This document shows positions 1-11,552 of a DNA stretch of 64,000 nucleotides, piece by piece (positions within the stretch are counted from its first letter, which is position 1; the number at the start of each line of letters is the position of its first letter). The notes beneath the pieces are model-generated. The model was given only the letters and a program-made list of their open reading frames with translations. It was not told where the DNA came from and made no database searches. The position numbers and the translations under genes were made by a program. The stretch covers positions 23,696,597 through 23,760,596 of the forward strand of contig CM046347.1 of assembly GCA_025403435.1 (NCBI GenBank), in the 5' to 3' direction. This DNA is from Artocarpus heterophyllus. Lineage: Eukaryota > Streptophyta > Magnoliopsida > Rosales > Moraceae.

Positions 1-719
1 TGAAACATAAGATTTGATCAGGTGATCAAGACTTATGGGTTCGAACAAAATGTAGACAAACTATGTGTTTGCAAACATATTAAGGATAGGAATGTGGTTT
101 TTTTACTGCTCTATGTAGATGACATTCTGCTAATTGGTAATGATGTTGAGGTATTGTCATTAGTCAAATTATGGTTGACCAAACAGTTTGACATGAAAGA
201 CTTGGGTGAAGCTAATTATGTTCTTGGTATCTAGATCTTTCAAGATAGAAAGAACAAAATGATATCTTTATCCCAAGCTGCATACATAGATAAAATTTTC
301 AAGAAGCATAAAATGCAGAATTCTAAGAAATATGGGTAACCATTTAGGTCTAAAATTACTCTTTCTAAGAAAGACTCACTAAAGTCTGATGAAGAAAACA
401 AATAGAAGAAAAAAGTGCCTTATGCTTTGGCAGTAGGTAGTCTCATGTATGCTATGCTTTGTACACGACTAAGCGTTTGTTATACGGTCGGGATAGTAAG
501 TCGATTTCAATCAGATCCAAGACCAAACCACTGAATTGTGGTCAAGCATATTTTCAAGTACTTGAGAAGGACTCGAGGGTATATGCTTATGTATTCAGGT
601 AAGGATCTAACTAATACAGGATACATTCATTCAAATTTTCAATCATGTTTGAATTCGAGAAGATCGACTTCTGGTTTTGTGTTTACTCTGGTGGCAGTGC
701 CATTGTTTAGAGAAGTGTT
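1..719 (+). pseudogene. Element X: degraded copia pol fragment (RT to RNase H), first copy
   Basis: This is a broken piece of a Ty1/copia polyprotein. The RT catalytic motif [11 protein letters not shown] is readable near 112-144, followed by [15 protein letters not shown], which ends at a TAG. From about 538 the RT/RNase H connection reads [15 protein letters not shown] and then [12 protein letters not shown]. Several stops and frameshifts separate these blocks, so no functional protein is possible. At about 719 the reading jumps from the start of RNase H back to the RT start ([18 protein letters not shown]), so a second pol copy follows. The 5' part of the element lies left of the window. 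Confidence 0.9.
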
Positions 720-1885
720 AAAGAAAGGAGTGGATGGAAAAGTTGAAACCTATAAGGCTAGACTAGTAGCTAAGGGATACATGCAAAAGGATGGACTCGA
801 ATACGAGAAAACCTTTTTGCCTACAGACATGCTTAAGTCCATCCGCATTCTCATGTCCATAGTTGACGCTATCGACTATAAGATTTGACAAATGGATGTC
901 AAGATGACTTTCTAAATAATTATCTTGATGAGTCCATTTATATGGTACAACCAGACGGGTTCAAGGCTAGGAGGGTAAGGTTTGTAAGCTGCTAAAGTCA
1001 ATTTATGGACATAAGTAAGATTCCTTTTCTTGGAACATAAGATTTGATCAAGTGATCAAGACTTATGGGTTCGCACAAAATGTGGATGAACCATGTGTTT
1101 ACAAAACACTTTAAGGATGAGAAGGTGGTTTTTTTACTGCTCTATATAGATGGCATTATGTTAATTGGCAATAACGTTAGGGCGTTGTCATCAGTCAATT
1201 TATGGTTCACCAAGTAGTTTGACATGAAAGACGTAGGTGAAGCTAATTATGATCTTGGTATCTAGATCTTTTAGGATAGGAAGAAAAAAATAATAGTTTT
1301 ATCCCAAGCGGGCTACATAGATAAAATTCTCAAGAGGTATGCAATGTAGGATTCCAAGAAAGGTGGGCAATCGTCCAAGTCTGTAATTAATCTCTCTAAG
1401 AAAGACTCATTAAATTCTGATGAGGAAAGAGAATACATGAAAAAGGTATCTTACGCTTCGGCAATGGGTAGTCTCATATATGCCATTCTTTGCACATGAC
1501 CAGATATTAGTTATGCGGTCGGGATAGCAAGTCGATTTCAGTCAGATCCAAAATCGAACCACTGGATTGCAGTCAAGCATATTTTCAAGTACCTAAGAAG
1601 GACTCGAGAGTAGATGCTTGTATATTTGGGTGAGGATTTAACACCTTTAGGATATACTGACTCAGATTTCTAATCCTGTTTAGATTCAAGAAGATCGACT
1701 ACTGGTTTTGTGTTTACTCTAGGCAACGGTGCCATTGTTTGGAGAAGTATGAAGCAAGATTGCACTTCGAATGCAACTATGGAGGCTGAGTATGTGGCAG
1801 CTAGTGATGCTTCGAAAGAAGCAATGTGGCTCTGCAAGTTTCTTGGGGATCTTGAGCTAGTTCCTAGTATGGATAAGGCGGTATC
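720..1885 (+). pseudogene. Element X: second, tandem copy of degraded pol (RT to RNase H)
   Basis: A second copia RT begins directly after the jump at about 719 and runs into RNase H. Recognisable blocks are [21 protein letters not shown], the QMDVK region (preceded by an in-frame TGA near 885), a frameshifted RT core at 1130-1270, and the RNase H start [19 protein letters not shown] at about 1779-1836. Many indels and stops show long decay. RNase H is cut at GCGGTATC (1885) by a solo LTR and continues at 3909. Having two RT regions in a row is abnormal for copia and indicates an internal duplication or a rearranged parent. Confidence 0.88.
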
Positions 1886-3908
1886 TGTTAGACATGTATG
1901 CCCTAAGGAGTAAAAATGTAATACGTTTTTGGAGACATTTTTATCGATAAAGAATTTATTCATTTATATATACCAAATCTTGTCCTCTTTACGTTCATAT
2001 TTGTTGAATGTATGTTAAGCAAACAATAGTCTAAGACTGTCAGTCTAAACCTTTAAGAATTGGGCATATGATTGACTGATTATGCAGAAGACACGATTCT
2101 TAAGGTGACGATCTAAAACGTATGATCCACAATCGAGGGAATAAAGTTGGGTGCTTTATTCACGCAACGATTGTTATGTTGTCTATATCCCTATTGGGAG
2201 ATGGTTTGTCTTGACCATCAGAGTTGGACTCCATGAATAGAAACATTGGCACGTTGTCATAGGTGACGATGTGTTGGATCGGGACACAGAGTGAATTGAT
2301 TTGGATTAATAATTCTATCTTAGCAAATCGATGCACTTTAGACAATCATTTGTATTGTATCTTTATCCTGAGATGGATAGTGGGCCCGTTGTCTCGACTT
2401 ATGTCATTTGATGTACCAAAGGGTGACTCCCACATCTCAATAGTGGTATGCATGCTGGTACGTTGGAGGTATGACTCTTGATAGTGTACACTTGTTATTC
2501 ATAGATACGCAATCCATAGCTCATCTTTAAGAGTAATGATATCCTCTTATATGCGTTATCCTGTAATTGGAAAACTGGAGCGCTCAACCATTTAGATACA
2601 TAGGTGTAACCGAATGGTATACTATCTTTGGATGGTAAGTTTTCTAATGGTGAGATAATGGAACGTAAGATAAAAATAATCGGGAAGGTAAGACAGAACT
2701 TGTCTTTAAGCTGATTATGGATTATCATATGGGGATACGATACACTTTGATATGTCATGGAGACTTAGCTATACGAGCTTCGTAATTCTATAAAGTTTGA
2801 GAGTGCTGCTCCAAGTTTTTAGTGGAGTAGCGTTGGAGTTGATAATTGTGAAATATATATCTAGGATATTGGGTTTCATAATTAACGTGAGCTTGAACTT
2901 TATAGGTCCATTTTGGTCCCCTTTGCTAGCTCAAAAAATCCTGTAACGATACGGCGTGCTTTTTCAATAATTGGTGACTTATGTCGGATTTATCAGATTG
3001 GTTTAAAATTTGAAAGAATCAAATAATTCATGTCTGTTTATTGGTTGAATTAATTTTGTAATAAAATTAATTTAAGATAAACTTGTTGAATTATTGGGAT
3101 CAGATAATTCTTGTCTATTTATCGATTGATTTAATTGGATAAATTAAATCAAGATAAACATGTAGAATTATTGTGAATTGATTTATTTTCTTAGAGATTA
3201 TCTTGATAAAGTTTGTTTTGATCAGATAACTTCTCTATTGGGTTATTTGAATCAAAACTAAGACTTTATCCTATAGAATCTTGGGTGCAAAATAAAAGAT
3301 TCGCGAAGATATTTACGCGGCAGTTCGGCCTGCCAAACTACGTGTTCGGCCTGTCGATAGGACTTGTTCGGCCTGCCGATCAACAAGAGATAAGATTACG
3401 CGTTTTCACGCGGATCTTATCAGATATTGATCCGAACTTGATTCTGTTTCGAGTTTTTGAGACCTAATCTGATAAGGACTGACCCCAGGACCAATCGCGA
3501 TATAAAGGGAGTAAGTCTCAAGAGTTACTTATATCAATTGAGAGATTAAGAGTGATACTCTTCTAGTGAGCATCTGAAAACTTCCTGAGAACTTTTGTTC
3601 ACAAATCACGAACACTAGCTTTGGGTTCTCTCGATTGGATGGAAGGAGAGTCACCGGTGGAAGAGCTGTACGTGTGAGCCCACACTCACTCCGATCCTGG
3701 ATAGAGAATAGCAAAGAAGACCAGTTGGTTAAGGCTCTTCTGGAACGTTATTTCTCTTCATGGATTACGGAGGTTCTTCAACACACAAAGGTTAGCAAGA
3801 TCTGTTTAATTTATACATATAGCATGTCAAACTTGTGTTTTGGAAAAATACTCTAATATTAAAATTTTAAAAATTCCTGCTGCGTACCTCACGTTGTTTT
3901 TTCAAACA
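1886..3908 (+). mobile_element. Solo LTR S1 of the dominant copia family, inserted in RNase H of X
   Basis: A complete LTR of 2023 bp runs from TGTTAGACATG to CAAACA. It is flanked by a perfect 5-bp target duplication GTATC (1881-1885 and 3909-3913). Joining the flanks restores continuous RNase H sequence of X. There is no PBS to its right and no PPT of its own to its left, so this is a solo LTR, the usual product of recombination between the two LTRs of a full element. It carries the family's GC-rich near-palindromes at about 3321-3385 and the R/U5 sense ORF at 3635-3856. Confidence 0.92.
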
Positions 3909-3996
3909 GTATCACTGTATTATGATAACACTGTAGCGATAGCTAATGCTAAGGAACCAAGATTTCACAAGAAGAGTAAGCATATTGATCAGAAGT
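3909..3996 (+). pseudogene. Element X: 88-bp RNase H segment between two insertions
   Basis: The sequence encodes the RNase H stretch that includes [17 protein letters not shown] and KKSKHID. It continues the reading broken at 1885 and is broken again at 3996 by element A. It begins with the second copy of the S1 target duplication (GTATC) and ends with the first copy of the element A duplication (GAAGT, 3992-3996). Confidence 0.92.
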
Positions 3997-5948
3997 TGTT
4001 AGACATGTATGCCCTAAGGAGTAAACATGTAATAAGTTTTTGGAGACATTTTTATCAATAAAGAATTTATTCATTATTTATATACCAAATCCTGTCCTCT
4101 TTACGTTCAAATTTGTTGAATGTATGTTAAGCAAACAATAGTCTGAGACTGTCAGTCTAAACCTTAAGAATTGGGCATATGATGAAATGATTATGCGGTA
4201 GACATGATTGTTAGGGTGACGGTCTAAAACGTATGATCCGCAATCGAGGGAATAAAGTTGGGTGCTTTATTCATGCAAAGATTGTTATGTTGTCTATATC
4301 CCTTTTGGGAGACGGTTTGTCTTGACCATCGGAGGTGGACTCCGTGAATAGAAACATTGGCACATCGTCATAAGTGACGATGTGTTGGATAGGAACATAA
4401 AGTGAATTGATTTGGATTAATAATTCTGTCTCGGTAAATTGATTCACTTTAGATAATCATTTGTGTTGTATCTTAATCCTGAGATGAATAGTGGGCCCGT
4501 TATCTTGGCGTGTGTCTTTTGATGTACCAAAGGTGACACCCACATCTTAATAGTGGTATGCATGCCGGTACGTTGGAGGCATGACTCTTGATAGTGTAGA
4601 CCTGTTATTCATAGATATGGAATCCATAGCTCCTCTTTTGGAGTAATGATATCCTCTTATATGTGTTATCTTGTAATTGAAAAATTGGAGCACTCAACCA
4701 TTTGGATACATAGGTGTAACCGAATGGTATACTGTTATTGGATAGTAAGTTTTTTGACGGTGAGATAATGGAACGTAAGATAAAAATAATCGGGAAGATG
4801 AGATAGAACTTGTCCTTAAGCCGATTATGGATTATCATATTGGGGTACGATACACTATGATATGTCATGAAGACTAAGCTATACGAGCTTCGTAATTCTA
4901 TGTAGTTCGAGAGTGCAGCTCCAAACTTTTAGTGGAGCAGCGTTGGAGTTGATATTTATGAAATGTATATCTGGGATATTGGGTTTCATGATTATCGGGA
5001 GCTTGAACTATATAGGTCCATTTGGTCCCCTTTGCTAGCTCACAACATCCTGTAACGACACGGCGTGTTTTTCCAATAATTGGTGATTTATGTAAGATTT
5101 ATCAGATCGGTTGAAATTTGGAAGAATCAAATAATTCATGTCTGTTTATCTGTTGAATTAATTTTGTAATAAATTAATTCAAGATAAACTTGTTGAATTA
5201 TTAGGAATTGATTTATTTTCTTATAGATTATCTAGATAAAGTTGTTTTGATCAAATAACTTCTCTATTGGGTTATTTGAATTAAAACTAAGACTTTATCC
5301 TATAGAATCTTAGGTGAAAAATAAAAGATTCGCAAGATTTTTTATTTGATAGTTCGGCCCGTTGATGGACGTGTTCGGCCAGTCGATGGGACCTATTTGG
5401 CCTGCCGATCAAGTGGATCGGCCTGCCGATCAACGAAGGATAAGATCACGCGTTTCCACGTGGATCTTATTAGATATTGATCCAAATTTGATTCTGATTT
5501 GAATTTTGAGACCTAATCTGATGAGGATTGACCCTAGCACCAACCTCTATAAATAGGGAGTGATTCTCACAGGTTACTTAGATCAATTGAGAGATTAAGA
5601 ATGATACTCTGCTAAGTGAGAATCTGAAAAACTCCCTGAGAGCTTTTGTTCACAAATCACGAACACTTGCTTTGGGTTCTCTCGATTGGTTGGAAGGAGA
5701 GTCACCAGTGGAAGAGTTATACGTGTGAGCCCACACTCACTTCGGTCGTGGATAGAGAATAGCAAAGAAGACTAGTTGGTTGAGGCTCTTTTGGAACGTT
5801 ACTTCTCTTCACGTTTTGCGAGAGTTATTCAGCACACAAAGGTTAGTAAGATCTTGTTAATTTATGCATATAGCGTGTCAAACTTGTGTTTCGGAAATTA
5901 CACTGATGTAAAATTTATAAAACTCCGTTGCGCACTCTTTTTCCAACA
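3997..5948 (+). repeat. Element A 5' LTR
   Basis: A 1952-bp LTR runs from TGTTAGACATG to CCAACA. The TATA box is at 5548-5555. GC-rich near-palindromes (GTTCGGCC, CGGCCTGCCGATC) cluster at about 5350-5440, 100-200 bp upstream of TATA. R plus U5 spans roughly the last 370 bp. Confidence 0.94.
5548..5555 (+). promoter_or_regulatory. TATA box of element A 5' LTR promoter
   Basis: TATAAATA lies in CCTCTATAAATAGGGAGTG, about 390 bp before the LTR end. The same position holds TATAAAAAGGGAG or TATAAATAGGGAG in the other LTRs. Transcription would start about 25-35 nt downstream, which sets the U3/R boundary. The start site is inferred. Confidence 0.7.
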
Positions 5949-5950
5949 AA

Positions 5951-5962
5951 TGGTATTAGAGA
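5951..5962 (+). other. Element A primer binding site (decayed)
   Basis: TGGTATTAGAGA follows the LTR by two bases. It matches TGGTATCAGAGC, complementary to the 3' end of initiator methionine tRNA, apart from mutations. This is the minus-strand priming site used in copia reverse transcription. Confidence 0.85.
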
Positions 5963-7601
5963 CACAGCTTTTATATAAATTTACGAGTTTGTGATCATGT
6001 TATATGCATAAATTTTGTGATCTTAATCTCTCCTGTGCTTGAATTTAATTTTATAAAGAGTTGGCACTCTAGGATTCTATATAATTATATGTTGCCATGG
6101 ATTATGTGGTGAATGTTTATTAATTAATTATGGTTGATTAAATCGTTGTTTAATTATTAATTAATTTATATTGGTTATGGTTCCTTAGAGGTTAGAATGT
6201 GTATCTAGGTTTTTCATGTAATTAGATGGCGGACTATCATCTCCGTCTAGGAATTATTATTCATTTTAAATTAGTAAGAATTTTGTAATTAAATAATTAT
6301 TTAGAGAAGACGGATTTAGAAGATTGATGATGATGCTCATAGGTATTTCCTGAGTCTCTAATTTTATGTTTTTGAATTGTTGAAAATAAAATTGATAAAT
6401 TGCTTTAAAATTGTATTTTTTGGAATGGAGATTTCTGCTCGGTCGGCATGCCGAACATCACAGTTCAACAGGTTGATGGTCATAGATCGGCAGACCGAAC
6501 GTGTGGTTTGGCAGGCCGTCAGTGGGACAGAAATCGCCTAGCTCTGCCGGCAGGTCAAACTTTCATGGGTCGGTAGGTCAATCTTCCTGATCGGCGGGCC
6601 GATGGAGCATGACCGGCAGCCTATCACCCAGATCGACTTGCCAACCGAGAGTTGGAAAATTTTCAGAAAAGGTGTAGTTTTAATTTTATTTTTGGGATAA
6701 TTCTGAGAAACATTAAATTTGGATATGACCAAAAATATGAAGTGTTGAATTCATACAAGATTAAAGACTTGAAGATGGAATTACATGAAGAAGGATACAA
6801 CTTGAGGATTCAAGGATGAAGAATCGATAATATGTCTCGATTATTCTCTTATAATCTTAGTTTTCTATTTTCTAGGGTGGAGCCATAATATTACGGTTAT
6901 ATATTATTTTGCTTGTGGCTTTGCTTGATTGCTTTGCTTGTCTACATTATAATATGATTTGCCATGTCTATTGATAACATGTCATATAGAATAGGGAGTG
7001 CCGCTCATATTAAAATTGGTCATGCATATTCTTAAAATAAAACCTTGATTTCAAAAGATTGAGTGGGAGAAGGTTTTCGAAGAGAGAACCTAAGGCCTCC
7101 ATCGTTGGTCGATAGGCAGAACATGGTGGTCCCGACCCCTAGGAAGGGATTTCTATCATGTACCAGATTGGATCTCTGAGAGGATAAGGTATTTTAGCAT
7201 AATTTATGGTTGCACACCCCTAGGTGGTGATTATAAATCATGGATAAAATATTAAAACGATGGTTATACACTCACATTAATTTGATTATTAACCTCCCCT
7301 AGGAGCTCTGTTAATAAAATTAATGACCAAAGAAACGATTATTAATAAATGCTGGATCATAAGAGTCTTGGATGACATATATTAATCAGGAGAGGATCTG
7401 TATTCCTGATTGAATTTGGCATGACTCCCGTAGGAGCTTGTTGAATTCTGAGTTGGGAATTATCGTTGTAAGGTTGTGATATTTTCAAGGTTTTGACACA
7501 TAAACACATTTGTATAATTTTTACGTAATTGTGTTATCTTACTAAATTATTATTATATGTTTTCTTATGTTTGGTATATGATTCTTTATTGTAGATTAAA
7601 A
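5963..7601 (+). other. Element A untranslated leader with near-palindrome cluster and hairpin array
   Basis: There is no gene in this 1.6-kb leader between PBS and gag. A cluster of GC-rich near-palindromes (GGTCGGCATGCCGAAC and relatives) lies at about 6438-6645. Further on is a set of inverted repeats with CCCCTAGG cores at 7136-7143, 7217-7224 and 7296-7303, and a mutated CCCGTAGG at 7427-7434. The arms TTATTAAC and GTTAATAA around 7296-7303 are perfect complements, as are AATCAGGA (7384-7391) and TCCTGATT (7404-7411). Confidence 0.75.
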
Positions 7602-10600
7602 ATGTCTAAAAATGCTTTATCATCGATACTTGACAAAAACCTATTAACCGATGAGAACTATAACGATTGGAAACGGAACCTGGATATCGTCCTGTCCTTT
7701 GAGAAACTGAAATATGTACTGACAACCCTTTGTCCTCCCGAGCCTATGGGAGACTCAAGTAATGAGCAATTCCAAGCATATTATTGTTGGAAAGATGCTA
7801 ATGATCAGGCCTGCTGCTATGTTATGGCTAGCATGAACAACGTGCTGCAGGCTCAACATCAGGATTATGAGACTTCAAAGCAGATCTTGGATAATCTTGA
7901 AGATATGTTTGGAGGGCAAGCCATAACAAAGAAGCAAGGGGTGCTTTGAAAACTCTTAAACCGTAGACAGAGACCAAGGACATCTGTAAAGGAGCATATG
8001 ATGTTGGTCATGGGTTACCTTGCTGAGGCTCAAACCAATGGAGCCGACATCGATGTTGAAACTCAAATGACTATGGTCTTTGAGACTCTGTCTAAGGAAT
8101 TTATTCCATTTAGAGCTACTTTTAATTTAAGCAATAGACGGGATATGACCTTAATAGAACTGATGAAACAGTTACAGGAGTCTGAATTGCTGATCAGGGA
8201 GTCTCCTGCAGGTGGTGAGGCCAACATGGTAGCTGCTTCTAGTTCCAATCCTAACTCTAGGAATGGAAAGAAGTAACAGGCCAAGAATGGGAAGTCTTCA
8301 ATTCCTGCTACTACCAAGAGCAGGAAGAAGAAGAAGAAGAACCCAAAGAAGCTTAAGTGCTTCTTCTGTGGAAAGGTCGGGCATATCAAGAAGCATTGCA
8401 AGGACTTCCTTTTCAAAGAAGGTAGGTGTGATCTTCTATATTTAGAAACTTGTTTGGTTGAGGAATCCAGTGACATTTGGGTCATAGATTCTGGTGCAAC
8501 TAATCATGTTTGTGTTTCTCTGCAGGGGTTAAAAGAAACGAGAAGTCTGCTACATGAGGACTTTATGCTTCGGATGGGCGATGGATCCTTGGTCTCAACG
8601 AAAGCAGTGGGAGATGTCCATCTTTATTTTGATAATTATAGGAATTTATTTTTGCAAGATTGTTTTTATGTTCCTAAATTTAAAAGAAATTTAATTTCTA
8701 TAGCTTGTTTATTTAAAGACTCCAACTTGGTTTCTTTTAATGATAAAGTGGTGATTCGTAAAAACAAATCTTTTATCTGTTCTGGATGGATGCAAAATAA
8801 TCTATATTTTATCAAACTGAAGATGAACTTATTGCTTAATGCTGAGATGAATGATAATAACTCTAAAAGGCTTAAAACTTCTCACTCTAATAAGACTTAT
8901 CTTTGGCATTTACGCCTTGGTCATATTAACTTGAATAGGATTCAAAGGTTGGTAAGGGATGGACCTTTAAGTCACTTAAAGGTGGAATCTATACCTCAAT
9001 GTGAATCTTGTTTGGAGGGTACAATGACCAAAAGACCATTCGGGTCTAAGGGCAATAGGGTCGAAGGGGTTCTAGAACATGTGCATAGTGATGTTTGCGG
9101 ACCAATGAACATCCGAGCACGAGGAGGGTATGAGTACTTCGTCCCTTTTATTGATGATTACTTAAGATATGGGTATGTGTACCTGATGCACCATAAAAGA
9201 GAAACTTTTGACAAGTTCAGGGAGTTTCGAGCTAAAGTGGAAAAGCAATTAGATAGACCCATAAAGGCACTTCGATCAGATTGAGGTGGGGAATACCTTT
9301 CTAATGAGTTCTTGGAAGACTTGTTAGAGAATGAGATTTTATCCCATTTGACTGCGTCGGGCACTCCGCAGTAGAATGGCGTACCAGAGAGAAGAAATAG
9401 GACTTTGTTGGACATGATTATATCCATGATGAGTTATTCATCATTACCTTTATCCTTTTGGGAATATGCACTACAAACCGCATGTTATCTTTTAAACAAT
9501 GTGCCTTTAAAATCGGTCCCTAAAACTCCTCACGAGTTATGGACGGGTAGAAAGGCATCCTTAAGCCATATTTGCATATGGGGATGTCCGGCTCATGTCC
9601 TGTTTAAGGATTTGAATAAGTTGGAAGCACATTTAGAAGTTAGCGTGTTTGTAGGATATCCAAAAGGGACTAAAGGGGGTTATTTTTATAACCCAAAGGA
9701 AAATAAAGTCATGGTTTCAACTAATACAACTTTCCTTAAGGAGAGTTACATGGACGACTTGAAACCTCGAAGCAAAGTGGTGCTTGAGGAGTTAAGGAGT
9801 GATCCGATCACTCCAGAGGTTCTGAATGAAACTGTTTCGATCGATGTAGAAAAACCAAACAAACCTGAACAACAACCTTAGGGGCTTCGACGTAGTGGGA
9901 GGATCGGGCTTCAACCTGAGAGGTATATGTTCAACGGGGAGGTCTTTTTGGCTTAACCAGATAAACATGACAGGGATCCTTAAACTTATGTAGAAGCTAC
10001 GGAGGATGTTGATTCAAAACTCTGGACAGAGGCCATGACCATTGAGATGAAGTCTATGGAGACTAATCAGGTTTAGCAGCTTGTGGATCTTCCCGAATGT
10101 GTAAAACCCATAGGGTGTAAGTGGATTTACAAGATGAAAGGAGGAGTGGATGGAAAGATCGAAACCTTTAAGTCTAGGCTGGTAGCTAAGGGTTATACGT
10201 AAAAGGAAGAAATTGATTATGAGGAAACCTTTTTGCCTATAGCCATGCTTAAGTCTATCCGGATTCTCTTGTCCATAGCTACCGCTCTTGACTATGAGAT
10301 TTGACAGATGGATGTCAAGACGGCTTTTCTGAATGGCTATTTTGATGAGTCCATTTATATAGAACAACCAGACGGGTTCAAAGTCACGGGTCAAGAGGGT
10401 AAGGTTTGTAAGCTGCTAAAGTCAATTTATGGACTTAAGCAGGCTTCTCGTTCTTGGAACATAAGATTTGATCAGGTGATCAAGACTTATGGGTTCTCAC
10501 AAAATGTGGATGAACCATGTGTTTATAAACACATTAAGGATGTGAAGGTGATTTTTCTACTGCTCTATTTAAATGACATTCTGCTGATTGGCAATGACGC

Positions 10601-11538
10601 TGGGTCATTGTCATCGGTCAAATTATGGTTGACCAAACAATTTGACTTGAAAGACTTAGGAGAGGCTAATTTTGTTCTTGGTATCCAGATCTTTTGGGAT
10701 AGGAAGAAGAAAATGATAGCTTTGTCCCAGGCCAGCTACATAGATAAAATTCTCAAGAGGTTTACAATGCAGGATTCCAAGAAAGGTGGGCAACCATCTA
10801 GGTCTGGAATTACTCTTTCTAAGAAAGACTCTCTAAAGTCTTATGAAGAATGTGCCTTATGCTTCGGTAGTAGGTTGTCTCATGTATGCCATGCTTTGCA
10901 CACGACCAGATATTAGTTATGCGGTCGGGATTGTAAGTCGATTTCAGGCAGATCCAGGACCGAACCATTAGGTTGCGGTAAAGCATATTTTCAAGTACCT
11001 GAGAAGGATTCAAGAGTATATGCTTGTATATTTGGGTGAGGACCTGACTCCTCTAGGATATACTGACTTAGATTTTCAATCATGTCTGGATTCAAGGAAA
11101 TCGACTTCAGGTTTTGTATTTACTCTGGGCGGCAGTGCCATCAGTTGGAGAAGTGCTAAGCAAGATTGCACTTAGGATTCAACGATGGAGGCCGAGTATG
11201 TGGCAGCTAGTGATGCTTCGAAAGAAACAGTGTGGCTCCGCAAGTTCCTTGGGGATCTTGAGGTAGTTCCTGGTATAGATAAAGCGGTATCATTATACTG
11301 TGATAATATTGCGGTGATAGCTAATGCTAAGGAACCAAGATTTCACAAGAAAAGTAAGCATATTGATCAGAAGTATCATGTGATAAAGGACTTCATTGAG
11401 GGCGAGCATGTCATGGTGTGCAAGATCGCATCAGAGGACAATTTAGCTGATCCATTTACGAAGACACTTACTGGGAGAGTCTTCGAGAGGCATGTGGAAG
11501 CTATGGGGATGCGAGATTTGTCATATTTACTCACTTAG
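7602..11538 (+). pseudogene. Element A gag-pol polyprotein, inactivated
   Basis: Gag starts at [13 protein letters not shown] (7602). The order is gag, a CCHC zinc knuckle ([15 protein letters not shown], about 8357-8401), aspartic protease ([12 protein letters not shown], with an intact DSG), GAG-pre-integrase (WHLRLGHIN...CESC), integrase, RT (the active site reads [11 protein letters not shown], so the first D of YVDD is N), and RNase H ending at TAG 11536-11538. The frame stays constant to about 10850 but carries many stops, mostly readable as C-to-T or G-to-A changes (for example CAG to TAG at 9371, CAA to TAA at 10199, TGA at 10303). A 17-bp deletion at 10841-10850 shifts the frame into RNase H. 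It cannot produce the full polyprotein. Confidence 0.93.
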
Positions 11539-11540
11539 TG

Positions 11541-11552
11541 CAAGTGGGAGAT
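11541..11552 (+). other. Element A polypurine tract
   Basis: CAAGTGGGAGAT directly precedes the 3' LTR and begins only two bases after the RNase H stop codon. It would prime plus-strand DNA synthesis. Confidence 0.88.
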
